Of a stretch of DNA of 64,000 nt, positions 50,711 through 62,947 are shown piece by piece (position 1 is the stretch's first letter; every line of letters begins with the position of its first letter). A program made the translations under genes and the position numbers. Under the pieces are notes generated by a model. It was not told the origin of the DNA and made no database searches. It was given only the letters and a program-made list of their open reading frames with translations. The stretch comes from Thamnaconus septentrionalis. Its lineage: Eukaryota > Chordata > Actinopteri > Tetraodontiformes > Monacanthidae. Location of the stretch: the NCBI GenBank assembly GCA_009823395.1, contig CM020503.1, positions 5,731,001 through 5,795,000 on the forward strand, read 5' to 3'.

Positions 50711-53024
50711 TCTGTCTGGAGTTTCAACACACATGCAATTCATCTGCACTTTTCTCTAAATTAATCTTTTCCAGTTGTCAACACAATGGCGTCGCATGTC
50801 ACCGCACTGTTGTTGTGCATCACCAAGCGAGTGTTTGTGTCCCCTTTCGCTTCAATACCAGTGGAAAACTAGATATAAAAACAGTGAATTATTCCCCAAC
50901 TCACGTGACTTCAATTCCCGCTATCGTTGCGTTCACTTCGGGGTCGACAGAAACGCCATTAAGGCCCTTTGTCATGTTTCCACCTTGAGGGAGGTTTGAT
51001 CCACCTCAGTCGCCTCCGGTCACCTGTGCAGCTCATGGTGCCACTGTGCTCACCGGCGGCAGCAGCCAGCCGGCCGCTAGCACATTGACCATAAACTCCT
51101 CCGTGCACCTCGAAAGCCTCGAGGAAACGTTCCGCCTGCCATGCTGCGTTTAATGCATGGCAACTAACGGTGGAAATATCATGGAGTCTGGAGGCACAGT
51201 GACTGAACCAACAAAGCAAGACCAGTGAGTTTGTCGTCACCCTGCAGTGAGTTGCTAACTGCTTGGTCTGGAATCTACCCAGAGATCAGTTTGAGAAACA
51301 GTGTTTCTCCATGTGGAGACGATTTATCCGCAACCTCTCTGCTCCTTTGGTGCGTTTAAGCCTTCATTAATTTGTTGGTTGGCACACTGGTTTTAACTTT
51401 ACCTCGTCAAGCCAGTTGGCAATGGCCTTGTAATCAAATGAAAGTGAGTGTGTTAGAAAACAGGCATAGAAGATGAATTCATAAATATTGCATATGTGAT
51501 ATGTAATTGGCCTGGACTTGCTTGCACTACCTGCGACCTGCTGTCTGTTTCTGCCCAAAATCTTTTCAGGACGAAAAAAAAATGCAAAAACTGAAAAACA
51601 GTGGTATCCAAAATTTGAAAGAAAACTTCAAAAAAGTTTGTGAAAGTGCATGAGAAGGCATTATCCATTAAAACAGCATGGTCTCATCTCTAATTCTCAA
51701 TACTTTGGACTGTGGGAGAAAACACAGAGACTGGGATCTGAACCTGGTCCAACACACCAGGAGTTTTTTTCTGACGTCCAAATCGGCTCCAAATCCTCCA
51801 CTGCTCTTGTTTTACAGATCTCGTGTGAGAACTACGCAGAGTTTGGAAACGCTGGCAGCCGAGCTCCATCACAAAGGGAAAAAAAAATCAGAATAAAATG
51901 GCAGCAACTGAACAAGGCCAAAAAACACGACAGCGGTTTCACGGGTTATCTTTGTTTAGACGGAAGGAAAGAAATCTTCACGGGAGGATGAGCAGCTTTG
52001 TGAAAAGTTTGAGATCACGTCTCCAGACTCGCAGACTCAATCTGTTATTTTTTTCCCCCTCCTGACAAACAATTGTCTGGCAGTACGACACCAAGCGGCA
52101 CCTCCTATCTCCAATGTTCCTATCACTCTGGTGAAACTCCAGCTCACACCGTGATTATGATGGGATTTTAATCACATCGTTTCCCTATGGAAGTGATAAG
52201 ATGTCAATGGAATCCTGCACAGATTGGAGCTGGTTTTTCGCAAGGCTGTGGACGTACGTTGGCTCAAGGCCGGCTGTTGTGTGAGCTCAGAAGAAAAACC
52301 CAAGGCCTGAGGCCAGTTGGCAGTGTGCTAAACCTGAAGTGGCGAGGGTCTGGTCAAGGCACAGAAAGTCATAGTCACCTCGTAAGGATCGATGAGGGGC
52401 GGAAGGAGTTTAGCGGCGGGTGACAGGGTTCACGTCCCCTCCAGAGGGAGCGGCTTTAAACCACGTGAACCTCCTGCAGTTCAGATCCACTCTGGCAGGA
52501 TCAGGAGAAGGAGGAGGAGGTGAAAAGGTGGGAGGCAGGGAGGCGCGATCTCAGAGGAGATAGCAGGTATGTCAAAGGTTTCTTCAGAACCGCCGAGTCA
52601 CATGCTCAGCATATGAGGAGCCAAGAGCACCGTGGTTACTTATCACCCGAACGCATCGTAACTGGGCTGATGACTGAGTGGAAAGGGAGAACAACATTAA
52701 AAAAAAAGTGCCAACTCGCATGCACGCGCGCACACACACACACACACACACAAACACACGCGGCAGACCAGGGCAAACAGTTCAGCCAGAAAATCAAAAC
52801 ACACTTTAAAGAAATTTTGTCCTTAGTTTTTCAGTATACTTGTATCGTTCAACTGAGAAAAAGAAACTAAATAAACTGCACAGTGTGTTGCACCTGCACA
52901 GCTGAGATTCAATGACTGAATGTAGCTTTGACCTTTAACGGAAGTCTGTCGTGTTAAAAGAGGCTGCGATTGCCCAGAACATCCAACAATGCGACGCGCA
53001 CTGCTGGACATAGATGCCACGGTG

Positions 53025-53026
<2 letters not shown>

Positions 53027-53086
<60 letters not shown>

Positions 53087-53098
53087 TGTGTGTGTGCA
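53027..53098. repeat. (TG)n microsatellite
   Basis: A TG run of about 70 bp with one TTTG interruption, intergenic. Confidence 0.95.
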
Positions 53099-56000
53099 CA
53101 TCTGCAGCGGACTATAGAATGGCATGCTAACCCGTTTGCATGTCTTTGCAAAAGTTAAGTAAGTTAATTTTACAGCAGCAGGGAGGGAAATGGGACGCGC
53201 TGAGCTGCTGCTTTTCCCAGAAGCCACTTCACACGTTCACACAGATCACACACGGTGTTTGGGTCTCCACTTTGCAGTCAGTGAACGAGTGAAGAGGAAT
53301 CCTGACTCATGAGTCAGTAAAATGACCTGAAATGACTCATTCAGGACTCGCACATCAGTAGTGTCAAGCTCTTGTTGTCTACTGTCTGTCTTTAACCACC
53401 GGAGACGCACAAAAAACAAAGATGAATATTTTTATTCTTTCAAAAATGTAGGTCTGAAACTGGTTCACAGTATGTTTGTCTTTCCCCAGTGAAATTCATC
53501 CAATTGCTCTTTTGTCAACTACATTCAAATGACTAAAGGTGTCACTAAGTGAGTTTGAGTGCAGCCATTCATCTCTTTTCTTACTGAGCAGATGGTGGAG
53601 CTGATGAGAACTACTGGACACCAGAGCTTAAATAAAAATCCACTTATTTGAAAATTGGGTTTCTAAAACAATTTCATGTTATCATCGTACTTCATCATAC
53701 TAAGAGAGTGAAAACAAATGATCATTATCACAGTGCTAAAATCAACCGCGCCATGCAAGTTATTGATGTTTTAACTTTTTTCTTTCCACGTTGGTTTCAA
53801 GAGAAAAATCCATAAAGCAGCTGACGGTTGTGACTAAGGGCTCATTTGCAGCCGCAGCGCTAACAGAGTGTGGCCTTGACCATTTGAACAGCTGTGGTCA
53901 ACAAGTGTTTCATGCATGTTTTTATGCACTTACACGTTGACGCTTGCAGCTTGTGACTGGATCAGCCCTTGACAGAGGTCACAGAGAAGTCACGGGAGAT
54001 CACAAAACAATTTAGAGATCTGTATACTTTTATTTTATTACAACTTGATAATGGAAATCCTCCATATAGCAGTGGCCCACACCCTCCTTCTTTATATTGC
54101 TGTTAAGGGCTGACTTGGAATAACCCTGGCGCATGCCTCACACATGGGTGCCACATGTGGTCACTCCCAGTGTTGTTGAAACGTGATCACCTCCGGAAGT
54201 GTTCAGGAAGCATTCAGTTTTAATACAGAGGTTTTGAATAAAATAAATGACTTTGTCTGTCCAGATTTCAAATATAACACAAAATGTCTTGGTGGTTCAA
54301 AATGCAAGAATTCTCCTTATTTGCAAGGCAATAATGTATCACTGTACCCTGCACTCTTCAGTTGAAGGTAAAGTCCTGTGTTACCGTCTGGCTGTAATTG
54401 TGGGCGATCCTGTAGTGTAAACAAACTCAAAAAGCAGCAGCACAACCCTGAGGCTGGCCCGACTGGTTCGAAGGTTTCCATACAGCAAATTTAAAAATCA
54501 GGAAGGAAAAAATGTTCAGGATGTCTAAAAAAAAAACACGCTGATGATTCAATGGCGATGACGCCTTTCCCCAACCTTAACCTTGTCCATGTTTTCGCGG
54601 GTTGGAAAGATGGCATGGCAACAAAGGCATCGGTTCGCCTAGCGTAGGAATAATAACCCAACAGGTAATTGTTAGGCTGCAGAACTTGGTTGCACACTTA
54701 AGAATGAGCAAACACATGACATCAGTCTGAGGTGGGGAGGAAGGCGATGTGTTGTGGTAGGTGTCGCTGCTGCCGCTGCTGCTGTGTGCTACTGTCGTCA
54801 CCTGGAGTGCAAGTGCATCTCCTTCACGTGCACAACAATAACGTAGTTGCAAGAACTGCCGTCATGAACTCTGTCAGAGCAGGTTTCGAATGCGGCACAT
54901 TCAAAGACGCCAAAGCCGTGTCAGCATTTTTCCTGCACCTTAGGTCAACTTCCGCACGTGAAAGCAGCCCCGTGCTGCACACGTGCAGATTAGCCACACG
55001 TTGTCTTAATGATTAAGGCAGAGGTGTGATATGGCTCATTAATGTGCTTGCTGCAGAGAACTTAATCGTTTAATTCACGTGTAAAGTCATTTGTTAGTGG
55101 AAGAATTACAGGTTATAGCAACAGTTATTATCCTCACAAAATACTGCGTTCATCTTTTACATCAATGTACAACATTAGTGAGAGATTCTGAGAGATATTC
55201 TGAATATAGACTATTTATTACCTACACAAATACACTATCAGCCTTGCTTGTCTGTTTGTCTTTTATTGCTTTGCATCACCCTCTCACATTAAAAAAAAAA
55301 CAAAAACAAAAAAATACAACCCTCCAAGTCAGACAGGAGGACTCACATACATACAGGAATCATGACTGTATATTCAGTGGTGAACAAGCACTGAGCTTTT
55401 CCTCAGCACTCGCGCTGCACTCGGCACAGCATGACAGGGATCTCTGGTCTCCAGAGACCAGTTTTATGATGCTCACTGTCATCAGCTGCACATATGAGAC
55501 AGGAAATTATTAATATGTAACAGCAGGAATAAGGCGGTGGACGAGAAAGCCGTATTATCAACAAGTCCGCACTTCAGTGTTTTTTTGGGGAGTCAATTCA
55601 GGATTATCACGTCATTAAAAGGACCTATGCCCTGCCAGGTGGCAGAGACATGTCATTTCTCCACCAGTCATGGAAGTTCGATTGCATAAATGCTGCAGAT
55701 ACTGTGCCACTCCCTCTCTCCTTCACTTTCTCTCTATCTCTCACTCTCTCTCACACACACACACGTCCAGTTGGATGAGAAGAATGGGGATAAAACCCGC
55801 AGAAAGTCAGAGAAATGTTGCGCAGACTTTTAGTTAGGAAACTGGAAATATCCTGCTGATCCTAAACACAGACCTTTAGATTTAAATCTAAAACAGCGAG
55901 TCAGTGAGTCAGTCAGTAATCATTGGAGGGGGGAGGGGGGGGGGGCAAAAAAAAAAAAAACCCTATGAGGGTGTGCCCTTTGGTGTGGCCCTTCAGTTGG

Positions 56001-56445
56001 TGCAGAACACGTAGTACAAGAGATATGTGTGTTGTTGCTCTGTTCACTTCCTGACTTATGCTGTCTTTGTAGCAATAAAAAAAAAACATGTTTGGACAGC
56101 CATACAGTACGGAGGCACACATGTGGCTCTTCAGACAGAAAGTTTATTTTATTGCCATGTGCCAAAATTTAACAAACAGCAAAGTGATGAAACCGCATAA
56201 AACAACACATCTGGACAGCTGACGGTGCCGTGGAAAACAGACACGTGATAAAAGAAAATGAAATGAAAACCTCAGGACGACTCGCTGCGAAGCACGGCCT
56301 GGCAGACGGAGGTCAGGGCGCAGCAGAACCTTTCCTCTCTCCTATCTACAGTACATAGGCCGTAGGGTGAAAGCCGTATCGTAACAGCATCAAGGATGTT
56401 GTGGAATGTCACTGTTTTCACAGGATTTCCTAAAGCAAACACATG

Positions 56446-57433
56446 TATAGAGTGTTTTCACCAACGTCACATTTTTGCTAGTTACCCGGATGCGCAGCCA
56501 TATTGGGGGGACTCCGATGTCAATATTATGATGAACAGCACGCTGAATATACTGTACATTTTTGGCTGAATTTAAAATGTCAAAAAAGGAAAGGAAAGCC
56601 AGGAGGAACGTGTGGAAGCTCCAAAAATATACAGAGAATTACTCGGTCAGCCGGACAAACAGTGATATCATGAAAAATCACGGAGGTAAAGAGGAGGTAA
56701 AGTTCTGTACGAGCTAGCCCCCTCATCTTGGAAAGATGACCCGGTAGTTCCACCTTCAATATCATATCCAGATACATTAAACTATCCGTCTTTTCTCCAA
56801 GCCCATACACAGCTGAAGAACTTAAGTGTTATAGAGGTTTGGATGCCTTTAACCAGATATTGTGTGTCTGGCTGAGGAAGACACAGGATCAGCTCATGAT
56901 TGATAGCATGTGTGTAATATAAGCGATGCTCTAACTCAGTGGTCACCAACCCTGCTTCTGGAGATCTACGGTCGTGCATGTTTTAGATTTCTCTCCAAGC
57001 TAACACACCTGATTATAATTATTTGTGATCGTTATCAAGCAGCCAAAGTTTATCAAGGGCTTGAAAAAGAGTTAAAAATGGACGGAAAAGCATGAAGTGT
57101 TTTTTTTTTTTTTTGTTATGTGATGAAGTAAAGGGAACATGTCCACTGACATGCAATCACCTTTTCAGCTATGTTAAACTTGCTAACAGTCATATTTATG
57201 TCAATAAAATCACAGATACTCCTCTCCCTAATTTGTGATGACTTTTGTTAGTCTAAAGTATTTCAGATGTGTTTCTCGGTCTGACCGGTTATTCCAGCCA
57301 AAAACACGGCAATAATAAAAAATTTTGTGAGACAATAATCTGGTTGTGTTGCTACATACACAGTCAATTTGCAGGGCGAGTCCCTCCAAAACGGCGACTT
57401 CCGGTTTTGATGACGCCGTGAAAACACTCTATA
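56446..57433. mobile_element. ~1 kb DNA transposon-like element with long inverted ends
   Basis: The left end is TATAGAGTGTTTTCACCAAC. The right end, reverse-complemented, is TATAGAGTGTTTTCACGGCG. The first 16 bases are identical and further similarity extends to a shared GGGACTC at about 55-70 bp from each end. No transposase frame survives, so it is probably non-autonomous. The superfamily is not assigned. It contains a nested repeat fragment (56936-57075). Confidence 0.65.
56936..57075. mobile_element. nested repeat fragment with CAGTGGTCACCAACCCTG start
   Basis: CAGTGGTCACCAACCCTGCT, then CTAACACACCTGATTATAAT and GTTATCAAGCAGCC follow the layout of a short hAT-type repeat frequent in fish. 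It sits inside the larger inverted-repeat element, implying later insertion. Confidence 0.5.
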
Positions 57434-57689
57434 CTGACCTAGCTTGAGCGGTTCGTGTAGTTATGTAAGAACAGAAAGATGAAAACAGTCTCTCGGGCAG
57501 AGCTAATTTGCTGTGAGTTCTGCTGCTGTTCGTCCTCATAAACATCGACGTCATAATCTGGATAATCAGCGTCCACGCGGCATCATGGTGTTTCAACAGC
57601 ATCAGCTCATCATCGGCGCCGGAGTGAGGTCCTTTTTCTATGCCGCATTGACCTCTAGCGGAATTTCTTGGTAGTACAGCTGTCAAAGG

Positions 57690-57847
57690 TGCAGCTCCTG
57701 AAACTATTCATCACCCTGCGGTGATTCCGCCTCCGCCGCGCCGCGCCGCGCCGCGCCGCACCTCCCTGCCTCGACAAGACCGACTCTATCCCGGACAGGC
57801 GCCACTTGCATCCCCGCGACCGCCCAGACCACCCGCCGCCTCACGAC
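57690..57847 (+). promoter_or_regulatory. abi3: GC-rich proximal promoter / 5' UTR of the ABI gene
   Basis: This CpG-rich stretch contains a (CGCGC)-type run of GCCGC units (57733-57760) and leads directly into the start codon. It begins about 260 bp right of the transposon-like element. The transcription start is not visible. Confidence 0.45.
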
Positions 57848-59488
57848 ATGGGAGAAACCAAGGAGCGGCGCAACTTTCCGGAACTTATTTCTCAGATACT
57901 AGAAGAAGCGCCGGCAGCCAGGAAGGGTCTGATCGACACCTCCAGTAACCTCCTCGGAGTGGCAGATTACTGCGAGAACAAGTATCTCCAGGTGAGTCAA
58001 AACACGGAAGGAAAACAACATACGGGACCGTGTCATCGTCATTAGATGACATGATTATTTGTTCTTTTTATTATGAAGTAATAATGACAACAGTTAGGTT
58101 GCAGACGTTATTTCATCAACATTTTTGGGGCACTTCAATTAAAAACAACAAAATAAAAATGGACCTTTACTTCAAAACCATCTTATTTTCTCCTATGCAA
58201 TTTTGCACTTTTGCATTCTGTTCCTGTTTTATTTATGATGTTATACATTGGTTATGGTATTTCACATTAATGATTTGTCTTCACTTTGGTGCAAAATAAT
58301 CAAATCCTAACATTAAAAAAAATGGACAAAACAAATTAATTCATGTAAAAATCTCAATTCTTTTCCATTCTGAGTACACTTGTTATAATGGCAAATGGAC
58401 TGCACTTCTGTAGCACTATCCAGCACCTTAATGGGAGCCCAGGGTGCTTTAAAACGACCTCTCATTCATCTACATACTCATACACCAACGGACTGCTCGG
58501 CCAGGTCTGTTGGGAGCAATTTAGGGTTCAGTGTCTTGCCCAAGAACACTTTGACATGAGGACAGTTGGAGCCAGGATTCGTGGTCATTGGACAACTCAC
58601 TCAACAGTTTCCATGGCATTTGATTTTGAAGGCGGATGATCCATCCCAGGCCATGGAGGAGGCCAAGGCCCTGGCCGCCCAGTCTTTGGCCAGTGTGACC
58701 TACCAGATCAACAGTCTGGCCTGCATCGTGCTGAGACTGCTGGACTCCCAGGCCATGCAGATGAAAGACATGGAGTCATCAGTCAACCTCATCTCCCTGG
58801 TGAGCAGCACCTTCCCTAACATTCAGCCCCAAAGTTCAGCATCTGGCCTTTGCCCTTTTTATGTATATGGTCAATACATTCTCGCTTTTAAAGCAGGTGC
58901 ATTGCATCCAGGGATTAGAGATTTTTTTGTGTGTTAATTTTGTGCTTTTAGTCGGCTCTCGGGTCACTTGTTCAGTTTCCAGTGTTTGCAGCAGCTTGTT
59001 GCATCTTCACCCTGTGCTCTGGCCCAGGGTGCTGCCATCCACTTTGAGAAAGTCGCCAGGAAGGAAATCGGGGCTTTCACTTCTCCGAAGGATAAGTCTC
59101 GTTCCAAGCTTCTGACCCCGCCTCCTTCAGGCAAGGAGCCAATGAGAAGCTACTCCAGAGCGCCAATATCGTACTCTGCTTTGGACTCTGTCGGCCACTG
59201 TTTCCAGGTAAACTGAGTGGACGTCCGTTAAGTGGTTTTCCAGTGTGACCTCGTCTTTGGCTGACAGGGACCTGGTGATTTCTGGATGCATCGCTTCCTT
59301 TTATTAAAATGTTCTTCATTCTGTCTTCAAAAGGTCAGTGAGCAGCCGAGCAGGAAGAGAGCAGGCACCGCTGACAGCATACAGAGCAACAAAGAATATC
59401 CTGTGTATGTCAAAATATCCTGTTAATTTAAAATCTTCCTCTGACCTTTCACTTAAATATATAATTTATATATATATATATATATATA

Positions 59489-59560
<72 letters not shown>

Positions 59561-60544
59561 CATTACATTACACTGCTGTGCTAATAAGTATGTTTAAAGT
59601 TTTCTGTTTAACTCGATGTACTGAACTAAAGGTGTTAATTTGACTTAAGGTACAGCTCGTGTGATTTAGTGGCATCTAATGGTGAGAAAATATACTGCAA
59701 ACAAGATTAATGCTAATTTTATTAAACTATAATCCATTTAAAATGTTGCCAGTTGGGCCTTTAAATTACTGGCTATAATTTTCTTTTGCAGGGAAATACA
59801 ATAATAACCAGTGTATGAATTCAGTAACAACAATATAAGAGACAACATTAGCCTCTTATTGAACAAGCTTTATGACGATGTTGTTAGCCTAGCCTAGCGT
59901 AGAGGGATGGAACAAGGGCTAAGCACCACAAAAGACATAAAGTTAAGCCAACTGACGTTGTTTATTTCTGAGTCGGAGGTTTGTACGAAATGTCTCAGAA
60001 AGATTGTTCCATCATGTTTCTGACGAACTTTCTTCCCGTCCTCTCTAATGCAGTTCCAGTCTGGGCATCGCGGTGCCTCCACCCTCAGTTCCCACCTTGC
60101 CAACTGTGCCAAACTCCACCTGTGAGAGCCAGGCTCCTCCCCCTCCTCCTTCTGATAATCTCAGTGTGTCTCCTCCTCCTCCACCACCACCACCACCACC
60201 CGTGGATTCTGGCTTCCCGGCCCCGCCCTCCATGATTTCACCAACATCCATCCCGCCACCACCTCCCCCGCCGCAAATCACCCCAGCCGAGTGCCCCTCC
60301 ACCTCCTCCCTTCCCATCAGCTGGCGCTGTTCCTCCTCCACCTCCTCCTCCAGCAGCAGGAGGCTCCCCTCTTCCTCCTCCACCTCCTCCTCTCCTCGCA
60401 GTAGGTTCTTCTCTACCACCGCCCCCTCCTCCTCCACCTGCGCCAGGATTTGCAGCCCTCCCCCCAACAGCCACCCATAGCAGCCCTACTGGTATTTCAC
60501 CACCACCACCACCACCACCACCTCCTCCTCCCCCTCTCCATTAA
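57848..60544 (+). CDS. abi3: ABI family protein (best fit ABI3), SH3 domain not seen
   Basis: Abl-interactor proteins are WAVE-complex subunits controlling Arp2/3 actin assembly. Exons: 57848-57991, 58632-58799, 59028-59207, 59334-59404 and 60054-60544. Exon 1 (48 residues) has the family start pattern ending [11 protein letters not shown]. Exon 2 (56) has [20 protein letters not shown] and the [10 protein letters not shown] heptads. Exon 3 (60) has [10 protein letters not shown] and SVGHCFQ, matching the homeodomain-homologous region. Exon 5 is proline-rich. As read, the frame stops at 60478-60480. One fewer C in the CCCC at 60281-60284, or a cryptic 85-nt intron (60202-60286), keeps the polyproline frame to the TAA at 60542-60544. 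Length is 322-350 residues. Human ABI3 (about 366) ends in an SH3 domain; none follows here before AATAAA at 60650. ABI1/ABI2 fit less well. Assignment to ABI3 also uses remembered human neighbourhoods. Confidence 0.8.
57992..58631 (+). other. abi3: ABI gene intron 1
   Basis: A 640-nt intron. Its right half (58388-58575) is a repeat fragment; the left half is AT-rich with nothing recognised. Confidence 0.75.
58388..58575 (+). mobile_element. fish retroelement fragment in ABI intron 1
   Basis: The order ATGGCAAATGGACTGCACTT, GGTGCTTTAAAACGACC, CTCATACACCAACGG and TTCAGTGTCTTGCCCAAGAAC matches a repeat common in fish (usually TGGACTGCACTTATATAGCGC...). It ends about 55 bp before exon 2. Confidence 0.6.
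59467..59556. repeat. (TA)n microsatellite
   Basis: About 90 bp of TA with one GA interruption, in ABI intron 4. Confidence 0.95.
59661..59700 (+). repeat. short dispersed-repeat fragment
   Basis: GTGATTTAGTGGCATCTAAT matches 31221-31260. It lies in ABI intron 4. Confidence 0.45.
60054..60544 (+). CDS. abi3: ABI gene last exon: polyproline tail with a frame break
   Basis: After a CTAATGCAG acceptor the frame reads [20 protein letters not shown], then Pro-10 runs as far as about 60280. The open frame then turns Ser-rich and stops at 60478-60480. The +1-shifted frame from about 60287 reads [20 protein letters not shown], more Pro blocks, and ends PPLH then TAA (60542-60544). Continued polyproline coding in the shifted frame shows which frame selection has kept. 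Confidence 0.7.
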
Positions 60545-60649
60545 CAATCATTATTAACCTGTGGAGTCTGTTTTGATTTATAACAATGTGTATGTATATA
60601 AGACAACAACAATAACAACAAACTTTTGAGCCCGTTTTCTGTGTGAACC

Positions 60650-60655
60650 AATAAA
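60650..60655 (+). terminator. abi3: poly(A) signal for the ABI gene
   Basis: A canonical AATAAA about 106 nt after the TAA at 60542-60544. It makes a downstream SH3-coding exon unlikely for transcripts using this site. Confidence 0.75.
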
Positions 60656-60660
60656 GGAAA

Positions 60661-62242
60661 CCCTTTCAAGTCACATCTGCCGTGGTTCTGATTTGAAGTC
60701 TCTGTTGTTTTTTTGCTCTTTTCTTTTCTTTTGCAGAACAGAAAATCCTTCGGCGTGTTTCAACAGCACCTCTGCCGCATTCCTCAGCAACAAGCCGCAA
60801 CACAGAAACTCGTGTCTCAGGGCTATCTTCTTCTCCTCTGGCGGCTCCATTTATTTGCAGGGTCTATCAAAATGAATCCCACCCCCCTCCATCCCTCACC
60901 TCCCCCCAAAAGTTGGTGGCCCCGGAGTCTGGTTTTCAATGCTTGAACAGAAGGTTCTGTTTCTGTTCTTAAAAAAACAAAAAACAAACAAACAAAAAAA
61001 AACCAACATTAAACAAAAACACAAATCACTTGGTGTAAACCTGGTTGAGTTATGCCACTTTAAATAGGTCACTTTGGCTGTATATCTGACCTGCACCACT
61101 ACGCCACTCGCTCTTGAAGATAAGGCCTATTTACGGCAAGGAACACTTCCTGCAAGCCGTGACCTGTTCATTTTTTTCTTAGCCTATTCATGCTCATTGA
61201 GACAGGCCTTACCGTGGAGAAAAGCATGCTTGAAAAGAAAGATGTTCTGTTTCTACCCATAAATGCACATAGAGGAAAAACAGCTCAAGTCAGGTGCAAC
61301 ATTCATTAAAGCGAGACGAGATGCACAGTTTCAACCTTAGAGCGAATGTTTTTGTGAATTGGTATGCTCTTCTTTGTCACAGGAAACACCTAAGTTCATC
61401 TGGTTCCTGAGACCTTTACTGCACTTTCCTTAATGGAACAGATGACAGAGAAACATGGAGGTGTGGCCCATTTCCAGTCTCTCCGTCCACTGGACACTCC
61501 TTCAGAAATGCCAGCTCACCACCTTCAGACATGAGACTGAACTTATACTATTCTGCTTTTATCTGTTTTTCATTATTTTCTATTATCGTAGACATCTAGA
61601 AAAAACATTCTGAAATATATGACAATTCTCCCTGTTGTCAGTTAAACACTTTTTGTCATGTTTGATTTCAGACATGTTTGTAGAACGAATGAGTTCTAAG
61701 CTACAAAAGGAAACTTGATTTAATCAAGAAATTCATGAGGGACATCGTTTGGAATGTTAATCTGCAGTTAAAGGCGATGTAATATCAGGAAACTATGCAA
61801 CAGAGTTAACACAACTCAAAGTCCTGTGTCTTTAACAAAGGCAGTGATGTTGTAAAAGCTCATTAAGCTGTGATCTTACCCAAGCAAAACTAAATTACTC
61901 TTTGACAGTTACCATCAGGTCAGGACACTGTTTTCATGAGGTACAAGGTAAGACACCTTCACACCCTTCTGTACCTCTTCTGTTTTTGTTTAGCACACAT
62001 TAATTACACCTTCCTCAACTTGGACATCGTCAACATTAATAATGGAATTTCAGTTGAGCTGAAGTTGGAAAGTAGGCCCTCTGGCATCAGTTCAAGTGGC
62101 ACAGTGTGAAGTCAAACATTAGCTTAGTGGGGCATCGACTTCTAGTTCTCTCATTTTAAGTATCCTGATTTAGTTCAGTCTTCTTAAAATTGCAGAATTC
62201 TGTTGAATAAAACTGCCCCCGTTGAAAAAAAGAAAGAAAGAA
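60661..62242. other. region after the ABI gene, no gene recognised
   Basis: Open frames are short and show no domain. A TTTTGCAG at 60730-60737 precedes an open frame without SH3 features. The rest is AT-rich non-coding sequence, either intergenic or an intron of the gene whose exon lies at 63691. Confidence 0.5.
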
Positions 62243-62844
62243 GTGTTACAGTGAGCATCCAGACACAGAGATGTAAAGGCCGACATGGCGCATGCTCTCG
62301 TTCGTTATTCATGTTTGAGTCTGTATTGCCAAAGGCCACAGAAAAATCCTGCTCACCCAACTTCTTAGTCCTTGATTGGAAATACTGAACCAAGTCAACA
62401 ATATCATTTTAATAAGTATACGGAAAGGGAAAATCTGTTTGAATTGGTTGTGATCATAAAATGATGGTTTTAGTTTTGTATTAGTGAGTTGTAGAAATGC
62501 TGCGAGTTTATGTTGTGGGTGATGAAACGAGTGGCACAATCAGAGAAGAAGCAGGGCAGTGGGTGTGACATTGCTTTATTCCCTCCAGTGGCAGAGACGG
62601 GTATTACAATAAACAACAGTTTGATTGACAGGCGTGAAACACAGTCCCAACCTGACATTACACTTTAATCAACCTAATATACTTGCTTTTTCTCCACCTT
62701 GCAGTAATGAAAACAAGTTGACCAAAGTCCTGCCATGCAGTTTATCACAGAAATGTTCATATATATGTGAGTACCTTTATGAAGTAAACATTCACAGAAA
62801 GAGCTTGACTTGAAACTAAACCAATCTGATCTTAGAGTGATGGA

Positions 62845-62879
<35 letters not shown>

Positions 62880-62930
62880 GGTCACCAGGGCTCCTGTTGG
62901 CATTCACTTTATGTGTCTGCTGCGAATGTG
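62243..62930 (+). repeat. tandem duplication, copy A
   Basis: Starts GTGTTACAGTGAGCATCCAG and matches copy B (62948 onward) at an offset of about 705 bp, through the TGATCATAAAATGATGG and TTTTCTCCACCTTGCAGTAA blocks, to the GATGGAATGTGTGTG microsatellite. It ends in a decayed version of the exon edge found at 63691. Confidence 0.85.
62846..62876. repeat. (TG)n microsatellite of copy A
   Basis: A TG run at the end of duplication copy A; its counterpart in copy B is 63645-63687. Confidence 0.93.
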
Positions 62931-62947
62931 ACGATACCAAACCAAAA

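Larger units (their letters stand above)
49761..56445. other. intergenic region between ace and the ABI gene
   Basis: No supported coding exon. Contents: a purine-rich GAA run, an AAAT run and a CAG run (listed separately), dinucleotide repeats near 52735-52752 and 53027-53098, a G-run followed by poly-A (55926-55960), and AT-rich sequence of ordinary appearance. ace and the ABI gene are divergently arranged across it. Confidence 0.7.

Noticed and set aside
56143..56345. Possible minus-strand terminal exon (open to a TGA at 56272-56274, with AATAAA at 56143-56153)
   Set aside because: The acceptor and poly(A) signal are plausible, but the peptide is not recognisable, no upstream exon was found, and the next sequence upstream is a transposon-like element.
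57429..57686. 85-codon minus-strand frame divergent from the ABI gene
   Set aside because: Looks like promoter-flanking sequence with a chance frame; no domain or splice support.
60045..60474. Gly-rich minus-strand open frames opposite the ABI polyproline exon
   Set aside because: Antisense of CCN-rich proline codons; no independent evidence.
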